In this document: piece after piece, positions 34,581 through 47,745 of the stretch
Layout of the letters: every line of letters starts with the position of its first letter
How positions within the stretch are numbered: position 1 is the stretch's first letter
Source of the DNA: Struthio camelus
Taxonomy: Eukaryota; Chordata; Aves; Struthioniformes; Struthionidae
Reading direction: 5' to 3'
Assembly (NCBI RefSeq): GCF_040807025.1
Contig: NC_090942.1
Coordinates: forward strand, 70,486,487-70,550,486
Length of the DNA stretch: 64,000 nucleotides
Notes under the pieces: model-generated
What the model was told of the DNA's origin: nothing
Databases searched by the model: none
Seen by the model: only the letters and a program-made list of their open reading frames with translations
Program-made: the position numbers and the translations under genes

Positions 34581-36521
34581 TCGCTGCCCTGCATGCCTGG
34601 GGTGCACTTGTGTGAAATGGAGAGGTCAGCTCTTTGAATGGGGGGACCATGATCAGAAGGGGGGAAATGGTTGCAATGTAGCCAGGGCTGGACATCCCAT
34701 GTGTGTTTGTTTGTTTTTTTTAATGCAGAGTGTGGCGAGGACAAGCAGACATGTGGTTTACCCTCCCACTGAGTTGGAGTTTGCTGTTTTACCTGGTCCG
34801 TGATCAGTATGTCTTCTACAAAAAATCTTATCCTCAAAAGCCTGACGAGTGCACTGCCTTATGGAAGCTGGTGCCCAGGCATGCGTGGTAAACCAGCTGA
34901 TGGCTTTGTATTGGCTAGCAGAGAGTATCAGTGAAGAAAGATGTGCTTCACAGTTTTGAGGAAAAATCGTCAAGTGAGGTTGGGAGGTCTTCTCATGTAC
35001 CTCTGAAGCATTCTTCTTCCCCATCCCCACCGACCCTTAACCCCAAACAAGCCAAACATCTCCATGTATTTGACAGAATTCCACTAATTAAACTTACTAT
35101 TAACCCCATATTTCTCTCTACCGCTTCAATGGCTGCTTGAGGAACTGCACTTTGCATGCGCTCATGGGAATACATGTGTATGTCCTATAGTTATGGGAGA
35201 GCACATATGTCATTATCAGTAACACAACTTTCCTTTACTGTAGATTTAAAAAGAACGTGAAAAGTGCAATACAGAAAACAGTTTAACAGAACATAACGTT
35301 CTTCACCACGGCTGTTTGGGGGGAAGAAAAGAAATACAAATTCAAGTAGTTTTCCTCTGAGTCTCTCCCCTGTGAGAGCTGATAAACTGATTTGTAGTAT
35401 AAAGCTGCTGGTTTCCAGACCAAACTTCTGCTTGTCACTGGCAGCTTGCGTTTCTACCTGGGTCCATAGTCCCAAATGTTGCTGCCCACTGCTACCACCT
35501 CTAGTGCTGTCCCCCGTTGGGCTGGGGAGGTGAGGAACAGCATATTCCGCTCCTGTAATGCCAGAGGTGCACAGGGCTTGAAATTTATAGCAAAAGGCTG
35601 ATATTTTCATAAAACTTGCCATACGCATGTGAGAATGTTGTTGTACTGTTGAAGACGCTCTGCCTTTGGTTATTTCATTGCTAGAGTGACCTTTCTAATT
35701 TTTTTGTTTCAGTTTTTGGTACTGAGCACTAGGCTGAGGCAGCAGAAAAGCCACCTTATAATAATCCAGCCTTGCTCCCTTGCTGCTGTCGCCTTCTGGA
35801 CTTTGCCCATACATGTTAAAACGAAACTGTCAAATTAAGCACATTTCACTGTCATCCAAGACTAAACTTGGCAGAAAAGAGCACTTGGACCTTCTGGCCT
35901 GAGTTAACCACGGCTGGCTTCAGCTACCCCGTTGCTGAATTGCTGCTCATCCGTTCTGGGCACGCAGAATGGCTTTCCCCTTACCCATGGCCTGCGTTGC
36001 TAGACCTGTGCTCTTCCTCTCCCTTGAAGATTGGTGGTAGCGGTAGTGCCCTCGGCGTCAGCCAGTCCTCAGCGCAGGGATAAATGCCTGAGCCACCGCT
36101 TTGTCTTTAAAATCTGGCTTCCACATGACAGGCAGCCAGAAATGCCTGTGAAAACGGGTCAGGAGACAGAGAAGAAAACAGGGAGGATACAAAACAAAAG
36201 GGCAGCTTTCAGGGTAATTAGACAGTTTTGGCCCTCTGTCTGGTGCAGGGCGTTTGCTTGTGAGAAATGATCTCCCGTGTTGACTTGCTATAGACCCCAG
36301 TGCGCCGGCAGGGTTGAAAAGAGCACAGAAAGCAAGGAAACAGGCCAGCCAGCTTCGGGATAGCACGTTCCTATTGATCCCTGATATTAACAGTCTCCAC
36401 TCGCATGGCAAGCTGTCGGACCTGTTTTCCTCACCGATTGACTTGTGCTGTCCCCTCCATCCCACCCAGCCTGTAGCAAAGCCAGAGCTAAGGCACATAC
36501 CTGCCTCTTAGCCCGCGTCTC

Positions 36522-36543
36522 TTTTTTTTTTGGGGGGGGGGGG
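36522..36543 (+). repeat. T10G12 run
   Basis: Ten T followed by twelve G in intron 1. Confidence 0.9.
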
Positions 36544-39177
36544 AAGTTGTGTGCATGTCATGAGCAAGAGGGCAGGCATGGATAGAAAAAGCATGCATTT
36601 TGAGGGAGGTGGGGAAAAGCATATTCAGCATATAGCAGGGTCAAGCTGGAGCCTAGCTGCAGAAACCAGTTAGGTTTTAGTATTATTAATACTTAACGTT
36701 ATCTTGTTGTAAAAGAGTGATGAGTAAGGCTGGCAGGTCTGTGCCTGGTCAGTTGTTGTAATAAAAAGCTATTTTCTGTGGAGATTTTTGAAACAAAGAC
36801 TATCCTAGCGTGTGGTGGACGTGGCCATTTAAACGCATCTAACCATAAAGATGTTGCCCGTCTGCAGTTTTGATACCAGAGCTGTGGGCTGCGCTCACAG
36901 GGGTCGAATCATGCTCGGTGGGACGCTTTATGCCTGAATGCCAGAAATTCAGTTTGGAGGTGGTGGTGAGGGGAGGCGTCTGTCCTCTTTGTTTTTGTTT
37001 ATGGGTTTACAATATCAGATTAGCATTTCAATGTTGCATCTTTGAAGCAAAGGCCCTTGGGGTGTGGTGGAGAGCTGTGTAGTTTAGCTGGTTGGGATTA
37101 CTGCTCCTTTCCTCGCCGTGGTGCTTCTCCAGCTCCTGGCTCCGGCAAGGAGTGAAGCCCCAGGCCTTGTATGTGTTGGGGGTGTGCCCCAATTGCAGCC
37201 ATCCACTCAGCTGCGCTAGTGCAAAATCTTAAGGTAGACGGGCAATGTCGCTATGAGCTGTAACTAGCCTTGTTTTCGGGCGAGGATAACTTTTTATTGT
37301 TTTAAGTTGTAGCACAGGTTCTCAAAAAGGGGCTCTGAATCCAGAAACTTTTCACTTCTTCTGGCTGTAGCTGCTGAGCTAACACAGAATACGGAAGCTT
37401 TATCTTTGGGGTGTTCGTTTTTTGTTAATTGATCTTGACTTCTGTTTGATTTGTTACCCAATTTGTACACTGAATATATAAGCACTGTTATGTGGTCCTG
37501 TAATGTAAGACAGTTGCATGTGGTTGAGCTGGCAAGCTTGAGTTTACACAAGAAACTTGGAGGTAACTTTAGGACAAATAAGTTCATATACTTATTGCTT
37601 CTTTATTATGAAAAAAATGCGAAGATGTTAGGTTTTGTTTGTTTTTAAATCCTACCCCTAGTTTCAGATTAAAGTGGTTGTATGGCTTTTTCCCTGTTTG
37701 AAGGGGGCACTCTATTCTTTCTTAAAGGTCCATCTCTGAAATCTTTGGTTTTTTTGGTAATAGCTATAAGCTGCATTCTGAGTAAAAATTATTCCTCCAA
37801 ACCAATCTTCCTTGTCTCAGGTCAACTGCTGAGTTTTTGTTCTAGTATATAAGATTTTATAACAGTTACTACTGTGTGCTGCCTCTCTCCTGGTGCTCGG
37901 GCACTGCATGCACCTTCATTCCTCCCTTCTGGCTGTATGATTGTCTGTCTGCTGTCTGGGCGAGAAGTTGTTCAGGGTGTCAATATGTTAAACTGCTGAG
38001 AGAATGGGGAGAGATGGGATGGAGGTATTGTTATACTGCAAGGTGTTAATTGGTGCTATCAGCCACTTGTTTGATTTCTAGACAATTGCAGCTGTGCTTG
38101 AAGTTGTGCCTGAGCTAAGCAAATGGCAGGGGCTCTGCAAGTTCCCCCATTTTCTCTTTTCTCCCTTTTGAGTGCGTATCTCCCCGCTCCAGATCGGCCT
38201 TGTTGAGCCAAGCAGATGAGCCTGGGCGTGTAGGAGTTGGCTGGTGTGTGCTGCACAGGCGTTGTCATGCTGCACGTGAACGAACGTGGAGCAGCAGCAC
38301 AGGAGGGGTAGAGGGTGCTGAACTGCATGGGGATGTTTCTGACTTCCTTCAAAGCAGAGGACCAAATGCACTCTGGTAATGCATTTTCTTCTGTGATGTT
38401 TTCTGGCAAACAGGAAGATGCTCAACCCTGTCCAGGACAGAGCCCTCTTGCAGGGGAAATTCTCAGGTGCCAAATACAACCTCTTATTTGTAGTCTAGGG
38501 CTCTTGTCCAGAAAGACGGCAAGTGAAGGTCTCCACTCCCCCTGTAGCAAGGGCGCACAGGTCTCACCTGTGGCACCAGGAGAGTATCTTGCTCTCTTGT
38601 AGGTTGAAGAACAGGAATCCTGTGCCCTGCCAGCTTTTCTCACACAGCTGTGAATTGAGGGACCACAGATTTCCCTGTCCAACCACAAGAACATCTTCCT
38701 AGATGCAGGAAGAAGTGGGATAGGGGTGGCACCTGCTGCAGATTGGAGACAGGTACATTTTAGGCTGGATGCATTTATGCCTCATTGCTGCACGAAAAGA
38801 CTGAAGGTGTGTTGAACATTGCTGAACTACTTTTGCACGAACCCATGGCATCCATACCCACATGTGCATCCAGCCCCAAATGCTTTTGCATCACAGTTCT
38901 TTGGTCTTAGTGGGTGGAGTATTGCCACATTGATGTCCTGCCCTAGGTGCCATGGCTGTGACTATTTCTTGGCCCTAATCTTTGTGGTGTGGAGCTGGCT
39001 TTGTGTTACACCCTACGCAGAGCGGGAAGAACATAGTGAAAGAAGGCAGCTGAACAGGGAGGTGATGCTAAATGGAGACCAAGACTTAAAAGTGTAAATT
39101 ATATATGATGAGCATTATGATTGGAAAGCCGGTCAAGACTTACTTCAGGAAGGACTGATAAGGAAACCGCAATATGA

Positions 39178-39262
39178 AATTATAGAAATGTGTGGTCAGA
39201 AGGGACCTCTGGAGGTCTCTAGTCCACCCTACTGCTTGCAGCGAGACTGTCACCAACAGCAG
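39178..39262 (-). mobile_element. CR1 LINE 3'-end fragment, antisense
   Basis: The phrase ATTATAGAAATGTGTGGTCA, then 'gaagggacctctggaggtctctagtcca' and a 'ctgcttgcagcgagactgtcaccaaca' phrase, is the start of antisense CR1 3' UTR as seen in archosaur CR1 subfamilies. It is a short fragment, 5'-truncated as most CR1 copies are. Confidence 0.65.
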
Positions 39263-42225
39263 ATCATGGTTTTGAGGAAGTGTAATGCTTTCCTCTGTTC
39301 TTTTCTCACCTCCCAGAAAAGAGAGCAGGATTGTCACAAGAATTGTTTTAAGACAACATTTAGCAGTGTATAGTGTAAACAGTTTGCTGAAATTCCAGAC
39401 TGGGAAGGAGGAGACAGAAGGATGTTTAGTTCTGAGGCTATAATACACCTTTGGCTGTTTTTTTTTTTTGAAACTCCACTCAGATTGGCACCAGTAATAA
39501 GAAGGGGCAATTGGAAAATGGCAGTTCTTTTTCTCATTCTGCAGGGAATAGTTTGTCTTTGAGGGTGGTTGGTGCCTGTGTTCTGATAACCTCATTTCAG
39601 GAGTCATTATGCAAGCGCTTGAAATGGGACCTGTGGGTAAGGAACACAAAAAAATAGCAGCTGTTGCCTTACCAGAAAGGCCTTAGACCAGACAAGAAAA
39701 TGTTGGAGTGTTTTTAATTTATTTTGGGGTGGGGGAGGTCTCTTGGTTTGTTTTTGTTTTCTGGGGGGAGTTTTCTTTTTTAATTAAGAAAAGATAGCCC
39801 GAAAATTCCGTCCTTTGTTTTTTAAGACAAAGTTCATATCATCTAAGGTTACGTGCCTGACATCTAGGTGACTAGTCTAGCCTCTGGTTCCATGTGTATT
39901 TTTCTGATAGCAGTATTAGTTGAAATAGTCCCTGCATCCCTAGCAGCGCCTTTTCAGGTGTGCCAGCGCAACTGTTTGTGGGGCCACACTGAGATAAGTC
40001 AGGGAGCTAATCAGGCTGGTGGATCAAAGCAGCTCAACTCCCCTTCCCTCCAGTTATTTTTCATATGGATCAGCTTTATTCATAGACTGGCCCTCCAAAT
40101 AGCTGTGGCAGCCATACCGTGGTGGGGATCAGAGAAGGGGCAAGAATAATTTGGTGCAGAACGTGGACCCTGATGTCAGACTGCTCATGCAGGTTCTCAT
40201 CATGGTCCGTGGAAAGGAATAGAAGTTTGGGAGATGGCAGGAGCCTATTTTAGACTGGATTGAATCATTCTGGAGGTGTTCTGCTATCACTGTAGATGAT
40301 GGAGAGAACCTGCGTGCACCTGCTCAGATGACACCTAACTTAAGCTTCACTTTGACGCTAATATTTTAATATTGGAAAAGTCATCAAGCGTCGTTAGTAT
40401 TTGTAATACTGCCTTTCATCAGCTAGAAACAGAATCCCAAACTTTTAACCTGACAAGTGCAAGTAATAGTGTAACCGTGAAAACCAAACCTGTAACCATA
40501 ATGCAACAAACTGAAGAGCCAACTGTTAGTGCTGGAAAAAACACACAAAAAAAACCTCTTAGCTACTTGCACTTAGCAAGGCAGCCCGTAAAATGGGGCT
40601 GTTCCTCTTTGCTTTTCAGTGTTTCAGTACTATTGGGACTGCTTCAAAGTACAATATTCTCTCCTTGCCTGCTAATGTAACTTGTACTTGAGCTCAAGTG
40701 GTAGCAGTGGTAGGGAAGGTGTCAGTTTTGAAACACTGCGGTGGCATGATAGCGAGGGGTTTATTGCACATTGTCTTCGGTGTTGAAACTGATGCTAAAT
40801 GATTACAAATTCAATTACTTGACAAGAAACTATGGATTTACAGTTGTCTGTGCAACCTTTAATCCATTGCCTTGTACCTGCAGATGATGATCATTTTTAA
40901 TTACAGGGTCACATGCTTTTTCTATGGGAGAATGGCAGTGTTCAGTTTGTAGGACAGATGGTGCTGAGAGTATAAATCAAGGCTGAGCATTGAATGAAGC
41001 TGTTAGCTATATGATTCTCACCTCATTTACTGAAGAAGTTTGAAGGTGGGCAGGAAATGAGAGATGGGGGCTGCTACAGGAAAAGGGCTGTCATTTGATT
41101 AAGTGAGGATATAGTGCCATGTTTCTCATCTCTCCTGTGGCAAAGCAGGTCTGAGGTCCTTGCCTTTCCTCTCTTTTAGTTCTGTTCCCCAGACCAAGAG
41201 TTTACAACCCCTTTTCATCCACTAATACAAATCTGTGGGGCTATGCTTATGCAAGGGGGAGGAATGATCCAGGCTTTAGAAACTAAACTGGAATAATTTC
41301 ACTGGTCTATCTTGCAAAGAAGCACCAAAATAATTGCCAGAGGCAGTGTGCTGTGACAGGGATAGAGGAGGAAGGGAGGGCTTTGCCCGAAACAGGCTGA
41401 TGTGGAGTTGCCTGCTCAGTTGCATGTTGCACTCGTGTTGCAGAGGCCCAGACTCTCGTCTTCTGGGTGGTCACTGAGGCCAGATTTCTCACCGGCAACC
41501 CAGCTCCATGCTCTTGAGGTCGTGTTCCCGCTACGTGCGTTTAGCAGCAGCGCTCACCTCTGGAGGAGCTGGGGACCTGCGCCGCCCCCTCAGCTGTGGC
41601 AACGTGGCAGTTCGTGATGGTGTTGTGTGAGCTGGGGCAGACGGGCACAGGGTCCCGTGTGGTGCCACAGGTGGTCCCAGGCGTCATGGTGTACTGCCCC
41701 ATCCCCTGGCCCCGCGGTGCATGTGGGCCTCCACAGACCCCGTCCCAGGCTGCAGTGATGCAGATAAGGGCACGGTTTTCACTGGCTGAACGAGCCAGTG
41801 TCGATGCCAGCCGAGGAGTGGCAGCAGGTGCCAGCCAGAGCAAAGTTAACCTGGTCAAATGTGTTAAAAATTTGAAGTGGCAAAGGGGTATGTATGCCAG
41901 ATAGCGTGGCGTTTTGGGTTCAGGACTAAACCCAGAAGCTATCTTTAGCTGTATTGTTAAGATATATCTTTCGAAAGTGCTGAGAGCTTGCTGCTAAAGT
42001 TGAATTGGTAACAATAGCTGCCAGGTCGAGCGCTGCAGGAACAAGCCTACCTCTGCCACAGGCTCTCTGAGCGGCTTTGGTCAAGGTACCTGTCTATTTC
42101 TTGCTTTCCCTGCCTTTGAGATATATCCCTACCTATCTATGTTCTCATAGTCCTGGGAAGACTGTTTAAATTCGGTAGTGTTTTGAATGCTGCCATAGTA
42201 ATGCCGAGTGAGTGTGTTTGTGGGA

Positions 42226-42248
42226 TTTTTTTTTTTTTTTTTTTTTTT
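42226..42248 (+). repeat. Poly-T run (T23)
   Basis: Twenty-three consecutive T, the longest homopolymer in the window. No antisense retroposon body was recognised beside it. Confidence 0.9.
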
Positions 42249-42324
42249 GGTGGGGGACATCTTAAAAGTTGCAGTGCAGTCCCTGGAAGCTTGAATTAAG
42301 TGGTGGATTTTGCAAGGATTGGTC

Positions 42325-42420
42325 GTGTTCTTTTTCAATTTCTCATTTGTCCAATGGGATTAAAAATCATTAACTTGTAAAGAGGTTGAGAAGAGAATTC
42401 ATCTTCATTTGATTGAGATA
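42325..42420 (+). mobile_element. Possible MIR / CORE-SINE fragment
   Basis: The phrase 'tctcatttgtccaatgggattaaaaatcattaacttgtaaagaggttgaga' follows the MIR order of 'cccatctgtaaaatgggga...cttgtaaagcgctttgaga'. Short and diverged. Confidence 0.4.
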
Positions 42421-43668
42421 CTATGTGGAGGACCACCAGAGAAAAAAGTCTATGAAGCGATTAATAGCTTTTTATTTGGTGGCAGGGCTTGGAAGCTATG
42501 CAGTGCATTAGGCATAGGGATACATAAAGAATGAGAAGGATAAAAATCAATGTTGAACAGCTGTCTTTACTTCCCAATCACACTCTCCCATGTAGTGAAT
42601 AAAGTGTAATAGAGAAGTAGGTGATCACTCATTTAATAGCTATTATAAAGTGTTTGAATGATGGGACAGAACTTGAGTTGTTTTTGTAGTCCTAAATGCA
42701 GCATTTCCTTCTCTCACAGAAATTCTGTTATGGAGGGTCAACAGTCTACTTCTTTCGTATCACCTATGCAGTAATGAGTGAGGCAGTGTGGCAGTGTAAA
42801 AACCAAAGCTACTCTGGTTAACAATGAGTTAAGAGTGAAATGAAGCTTTGGGTGTCATCTTTTGGGTGAGGAAAAGAGAAATAGGGAAGGAAGGAAATGG
42901 GGGGGGGGGACAGGAATAGTAGCCTGAATGCTTATCTGGAATTGGTAGAGAATGAGACTAGAAGGAATTATCTGCATCAGTGATAGCAGAATATCACACT
43001 GGTTGCAGATTTGAACTGTCCCAGTATCAGATGGCTTTCTGGCTCTGTGATTACCAGCAGCTTCGAAGTTACAGAATGTGCAACTCTGATTCAGAAGACA
43101 GATGATTTTTCCGATAGGCATCTCTTGAACCTAACTTTCTTTTAATAACCTAACTATTGCAGTCTCAATAGCTTTGTGGTTTGAAAAAATGCAGATTTCT
43201 GTATGTCTGATGAGGTAGACTGTATGGAATGGATATTCTCGGCAAGCTGGCTGGTGCTGCACAGTCTCTCCAGGATAATAGAGTCTGGGAACAATTAAGC
43301 AGCAGCGTAATCAGTTCCTGGGGGCAGGAGCTACCCTCTTGCTTTTCAGCATTCCCTTGGCTGACTCATGAACTCTGTTGATTGACTTAGGAAGCAAATG
43401 AATCCAGCTCTCCTCCACAAGGAAGAGTTATGGAGGCAAGGTGATGAGAGGAATACATCAGATTACGAGCAGTTCCTGCCTGCTCTTCTGTAAAATGTGT
43501 GGAATTTACAGGGGCTACTTAGCAGCTAAAGCAGTACGAACTGGGGTGTTTTTTATTTCTTTTTTGGCCTTGGAGTTCTGTTCATCATTTAAGAAGTACA
43601 GCAAATTATAGCTGGGAAATGCTCAAACTCAGAGGACAGTCTTGGCAGTTTGCTAGAAAACTAACTAT

Positions 43669-43686
43669 AACTAACTATAGTTAGTT
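43669..43686. repeat. Perfect 18-bp palindrome
   Basis: AACTAACTATAGTTAGTT is its own reverse complement with no spacer. It is preceded by another AACTAACTATA (about 43660-43670), so the left half is tandemly duplicated. Confidence 0.92.
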
Positions 43687-43994
43687 GCCCAGAAATAAAG
43701 GTATGCAGCCATATAATTTGCATGTACTTTATATGTATCTTGGTAAATGAAGGAAATGGCTCGTTTGGATTGACAGTTTATGGGACTATCCTCTTGTTAT
43801 TCAGCTCTTCCCAAGCAGGTAACTAGGAACTTTGTTTCAGGGGATGATTAGATATCCCTGTTTTTAACGCACTTTGTATTTCCACGTTTCCTTCCACCCA
43901 AGGATCCTAAGGGCATTAACATCAGGTTAATGAGTATAGTTAGGCAGGATGTCTGAGAGAGCGGGGCAGTGGTGCTCTTCCTCAGGTGAAGAGG

Positions 43995-44060
43995 AGGAAC
44001 AGGAAGGGTTAAGTGACCTGCCACAAACTTCCTGTGTGATCTTGGGCAGCTTGCAGCACA
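43995..44060. mobile_element. Possible MIR pieces in opposite orientation
   Basis: An antisense-like 'gggttaagtgacctgcc' phrase is followed within about 20 bases by a sense-like 'cctgtgtgatcttgggcagc' phrase. These are the two readings of the same MIR core. Weak because each piece is short. Confidence 0.3.
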
Positions 44061-44184
44061 GTCCTGGTCATCTGCCTTCCAGTCCTCCATGTGTGAGGCA
44101 CAAGAACACTGAAAGCATCGTTGCTTTTTCCTTTAGCAGGATTACTTAGTTCTTTTGCCAAAAGTCTCTATTTTTTCCTTTTTT

Positions 44185-44199
44185 TTTAAAAAAAAAGAT
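44185..44199. repeat. (T)n(A)n palindromic tract
   Basis: A run of T passes directly into an equal run of A (about nine each), as also at 23913-23928. Confidence 0.8.
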
Positions 44200-44689
44200 G
44201 TATTTTGATGGTAATACATTCTATAAAGTTATGCAGTCTCTCAAGCACAGAGGGAGAGGAAAAAGCCCTGCAATACACCAAAGTGTGCACAGGCAAGAGA
44301 TGAGCTGCCTGAGCACGGCTTGCCTTTAACCAAATTTGGTTTACGGTATCTTACGTTCAGGGATGAGAAAAGGGCCGGTGGTAAATCTAACTCGCAGAGC
44401 CTGAAGGGTCCGGTGACGAGGGAAACTTGGGGGCGGGGGGGCACAGGCAGAAGAGAAGAGACACATGGAAAACCAACTTCTGCTACCTCAAAAACATGCA
44501 TGCAGAATGATAGCGGGGTGGGTGCGGGGGCGCGCGAGTTAGTAACATCCCAGAAGCTGGAAGAATAAAATGAAAAGGCAGCAGGATCAGCACGCAGATG
44601 AAAGGCAGCCCCTTTAACATTTGCTCCTGGACTCCGGCAACTCTCAGCAGTTGGCTGGAGACTAAGCTGGACGGTCCTGTGGAGCTGCA

Positions 44690-45140
44690 ACAAAGGGACG
44701 AAACAAACCCCCGTCCCCCGGGGCCCCCCTCCCCGACAACGCGTGAAACAACTTGATAAATGATTGCTCTGTCAAGGGACGCGGGGATGGAGACGTCTGG
44801 GAGCGCAGGGGGAATGTATCTAATTCAGGCATGCAGGCAGTTTGGGGTGGGAGAGAGGAGAAGAAGAAAGAGGGGTGGTGGGACCAGGCTAAGGTGGACT
44901 GCTGGTCTTGCAGGCGGCAAAATTAAGGAGTATGCAGAAGTCGGAAGGGGCAGGCGGCACGGGGCCGGGGCTTCTCCTCTGGCGCTCGCCGAGGCGAGGG
45001 GCTTCAGGACGAGGGGCTTCAGGATGGTTCCTGTCCCTGCCCTGCCTCCAGCCCTGCGCGCTCACATTACCTCATTTAATCGGGATGGCAGGAAATACAA
45101 ACCTCCCCCCCCCCCCCCCCCCCGCCGCTCCCAGCCCAGT
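44690..45140. promoter_or_regulatory. Intronic GC/CpG-enriched block
   Basis: CpG content rises (for example around 44700-44800 and 44940-45010), ending in a C19 run (45105-45123). It contains a 15-base tandem duplication of a GAGGGGCTTCAGGA-type word at about 44996-45025. A possible regulatory region; no exon seen. The 218-codon frame at 44760-45416 crosses this block and has no homology I recognise. Confidence 0.3.
45105..45123 (+). repeat. Poly-C run (C19)
   Basis: Nineteen consecutive C in intron 1. Confidence 0.9.
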
Positions 45141-45300
45141 CCAATAAGGGTGGCCGATAGCATTGAAAGCTACAGAAACAGGAGCCCATGGCCTGGCTCT
45201 ATTCACAGGAACATTAATTACCCTAAAACAAAAACAAGAGGAGTTCACAGCTGGGGCCCAACACTTCAAATTCCCCTCCTGCCCTCCCCTGCTGCTCCTC
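45140..45300. promoter_or_regulatory. Candidate conserved non-coding element
   Basis: Mixed-composition, non-repetitive sequence with an AACATTAATTACC core and CCAATAAGG-type words, next to a CpG-enriched block. A second similar-looking patch is at about 45800-45950 (GGTTAATAAACG region). Judged by texture only. Confidence 0.2.
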
Positions 45301-45514
45301 TGGAGTATGTGCGTGCCAGCTATTTATACAGTCTCCTCTCGCAAGCGACTGATATTGGGCCCAGAGTACCCTTGGTCTCCGACCCTCCGCTGTTGGGCTT
45401 TATCAGGACAGCATAGCTGCCTCTGCTGTTGCACTGGCATTTCAGAGGCAGCATGGATGCCATCCAAGGGCAGGCGCTACGCCTTGTGAAAAAAGCCAAA
45501 TGCCACTCTCTTCT

Positions 45515-45545
45515 CCCCCCCCCCCCCCAAAAAAAAAAAAAAAAA
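45515..45545 (+). repeat. C14A17 run
   Basis: Fourteen C followed directly by seventeen A. Confidence 0.9.
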
Positions 45546-47394
45546 GCCAAGACAGTGGCCCACCATCCATTTGATTTGCTGTGCGGTGGTTTTGTGGAAA
45601 GTCGTGGCAACTGGCATACAAGCAGAGCGGTTGTGTGCAGTCGGGAGGGCTGCCAAAGCAAACCTGGGCTTGGGCCGCTTAGCTCAATAACAATTATTAG
45701 AAGTAAGCAATGGGGAAAACTTCACCCTGTCCCGTTGGAAGCGAATAGGGATTCGGTGGTGGTGGCAGCAGCAGGGTGTTTTCTCCCTTCCCCCGCTGTG
45801 GGACCGGAGCGGAGAACTTAATTTAGAGCGCTCCCGAGCTGCTGGTTAATAAACGCTTGATCCAGGAGGCAGCTGCTGCCACCGCTTACAAGGTGACCCA
45901 GAGCCCCATTCCAGCAAGTCCCAGGCCACTATGTCATGAGCACCAGTTGCCAGGAATAGAGAACGCAGCAACATTTATAAATAAATAAAATAGGTTTTGA
46001 GTGTACTTCTGTGTTCAGTAGATGAAAAAGAAGAGTCTGAGTTCATGAGAAATAAATGCTAAGTTTTGGTCTTGTTTTAGTTATCGGATTACTGTCAGCC
46101 ACGCAGAGGCTGGCTCTGACTTTCACTCTTGCAGCCCAGTGGCAGTGAATATTAACACAAATAAATAAAATGTGGAGGCTACTTGTGAAGAGGAGTGTTC
46201 TGAAGCACTTGGAAGCAGTAATTGACAGCTGTCAACTCCAACTATTTCTTCACCACAGGATTTAATCTCACTTGAGTGTTGCCCTTCCGGTTCTCTCTGA
46301 CACCCCCTGCCCCAACATCTCTGACAAGCTTAGCACTGCTTTGGCACAGGGTAAGGAGGTTACCTGGAGCTGAAAGCTGCAGTGAAAGCATTGCATTCAC
46401 TGAGGCTACGAACCCTCTGACTTTGCAATAATGATATATGCTAAAGCACTTGAGTACTTAAAGCCCTCTAGCATCTCCCCAAATTTGTCTGGTGTCCCCA
46501 GAAAAGCCACAGATTCTCTCACAGTTTAGAGGAAAATAATCTTGGAACACGCTGCAGGTGCTTGCGGGAGCTGTGAGATATGCCCCTGGAAGTGCTGATG
46601 GGAGCACCACCTCTACGAATCCAGCAATTTGTGTGTAATTTTGCAGTGTAGCTACTTGCACTCATGTTGGGTTGAGCCAAATGGTGTTCAGCTGAGTTAG
46701 AGGCCTATTTATAATGTTGAATGGACCAGTTCAAGCACTGTTGTAGACTAGGAGTGTAGGAGATAGGGAATTGGACTCAACATTTGTAATGCCCTGCCTA
46801 GCAGTAAGGAGGAGCCTGCTCATGACTATGCCTATTCCTCTTGGTCCTGCAAAGACCATCATCACTTTGGTTCATTACAAAGATGGTTCTCAGCCTTGAT
46901 AACTTCTGTTTTTCCTTGTGCTTACTTTTGGGAAGAGGGCACAGTTTTCCAAATATGCCCTATATTAAAACAAACCCAATGAGTAGAAGGACTCTGCTAT
47001 TTGGTTTGGATTATTGGGAATGGAGGGGAGAGTAAGAAAAGGTTTCATTGTGATATGGCCTACGTTATAAAAGCGTACCCTTGGCAACTTTTAGAACGTA
47101 GGCCGTATCTTGCAAACTAGCAGGGAGCAAATCTTGACCTGTAACCTTGGATTCTGCAAGCATGTACAACAGTGCAGGAGTGTAGAGGCAACCCATTTTT
47201 TTCCATTATTACTGCAAGTTCTCAACTCCTGTAGCGTTTCACCTTTTCCACCAGCAGCCTCACCTAATGCTCTGGGCAGTAACCTTCTGTAGAAGGCCAG
47301 AGAGGACAACTGAATGCAGTGATTTATTTTAAAGCCACAGTGATATTTTACTAGAACTTGTAGTCCTACCTAGTGGTAGGTTTTTTTAAAGGAA

Positions 47395-47745
47395 GTACTT
47401 TCCTACACAAAAAGGAAGTACTTTTTCATGCAAGACACAATTAAACTGGAATTCATTGCCACAGGATGTTGTGGATGCCAGAAGTCTAGATAGGTTCAAA
47501 AAGCAATTAAACAAATTCACAGAAGAGAAGTTCATCGAGGGCAGTTAAACACAAAGATACAATCTCTGGCACAGGAAGTCTTAAGCCACAGCTTATTGGA
47601 AGCTGGTAGGGGGGAAGCCTCATGGTATGCTTGCCCTGTTCTAACGCACCCTCTAAGCGTTCGCTGCTGGTTGCTATCTGAGGCAGGATATTGAGCTAGG
47701 TGGACCTTTCGTCTGACTTGGGGTGACGGCTATATTCATCTGTTG
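47395..47745 (+). mobile_element. CR1 LINE 3' end, sense orientation
   Basis: The phrase GAATTCATTGCCACAGGATG, then 'ttgtggatgccagaagtctagataggttcaaaa', 'gccctgttctaacgcaccct', and 'ttgagctaggtggacctttcgtctgacttggg' is the 3' terminus of old CR1 elements in sense, ending near 47745. It is the same region as the antisense copy at 18003 but in opposite orientation. 5'-truncated, with no open frame. Confidence 0.87.

Noticed and set aside
39140..39649. 169-codon minus-strand frame
   Set aside because: It overlaps a CR1 fragment and a poly-T run, and its translation does not match CR1 protein in that frame.
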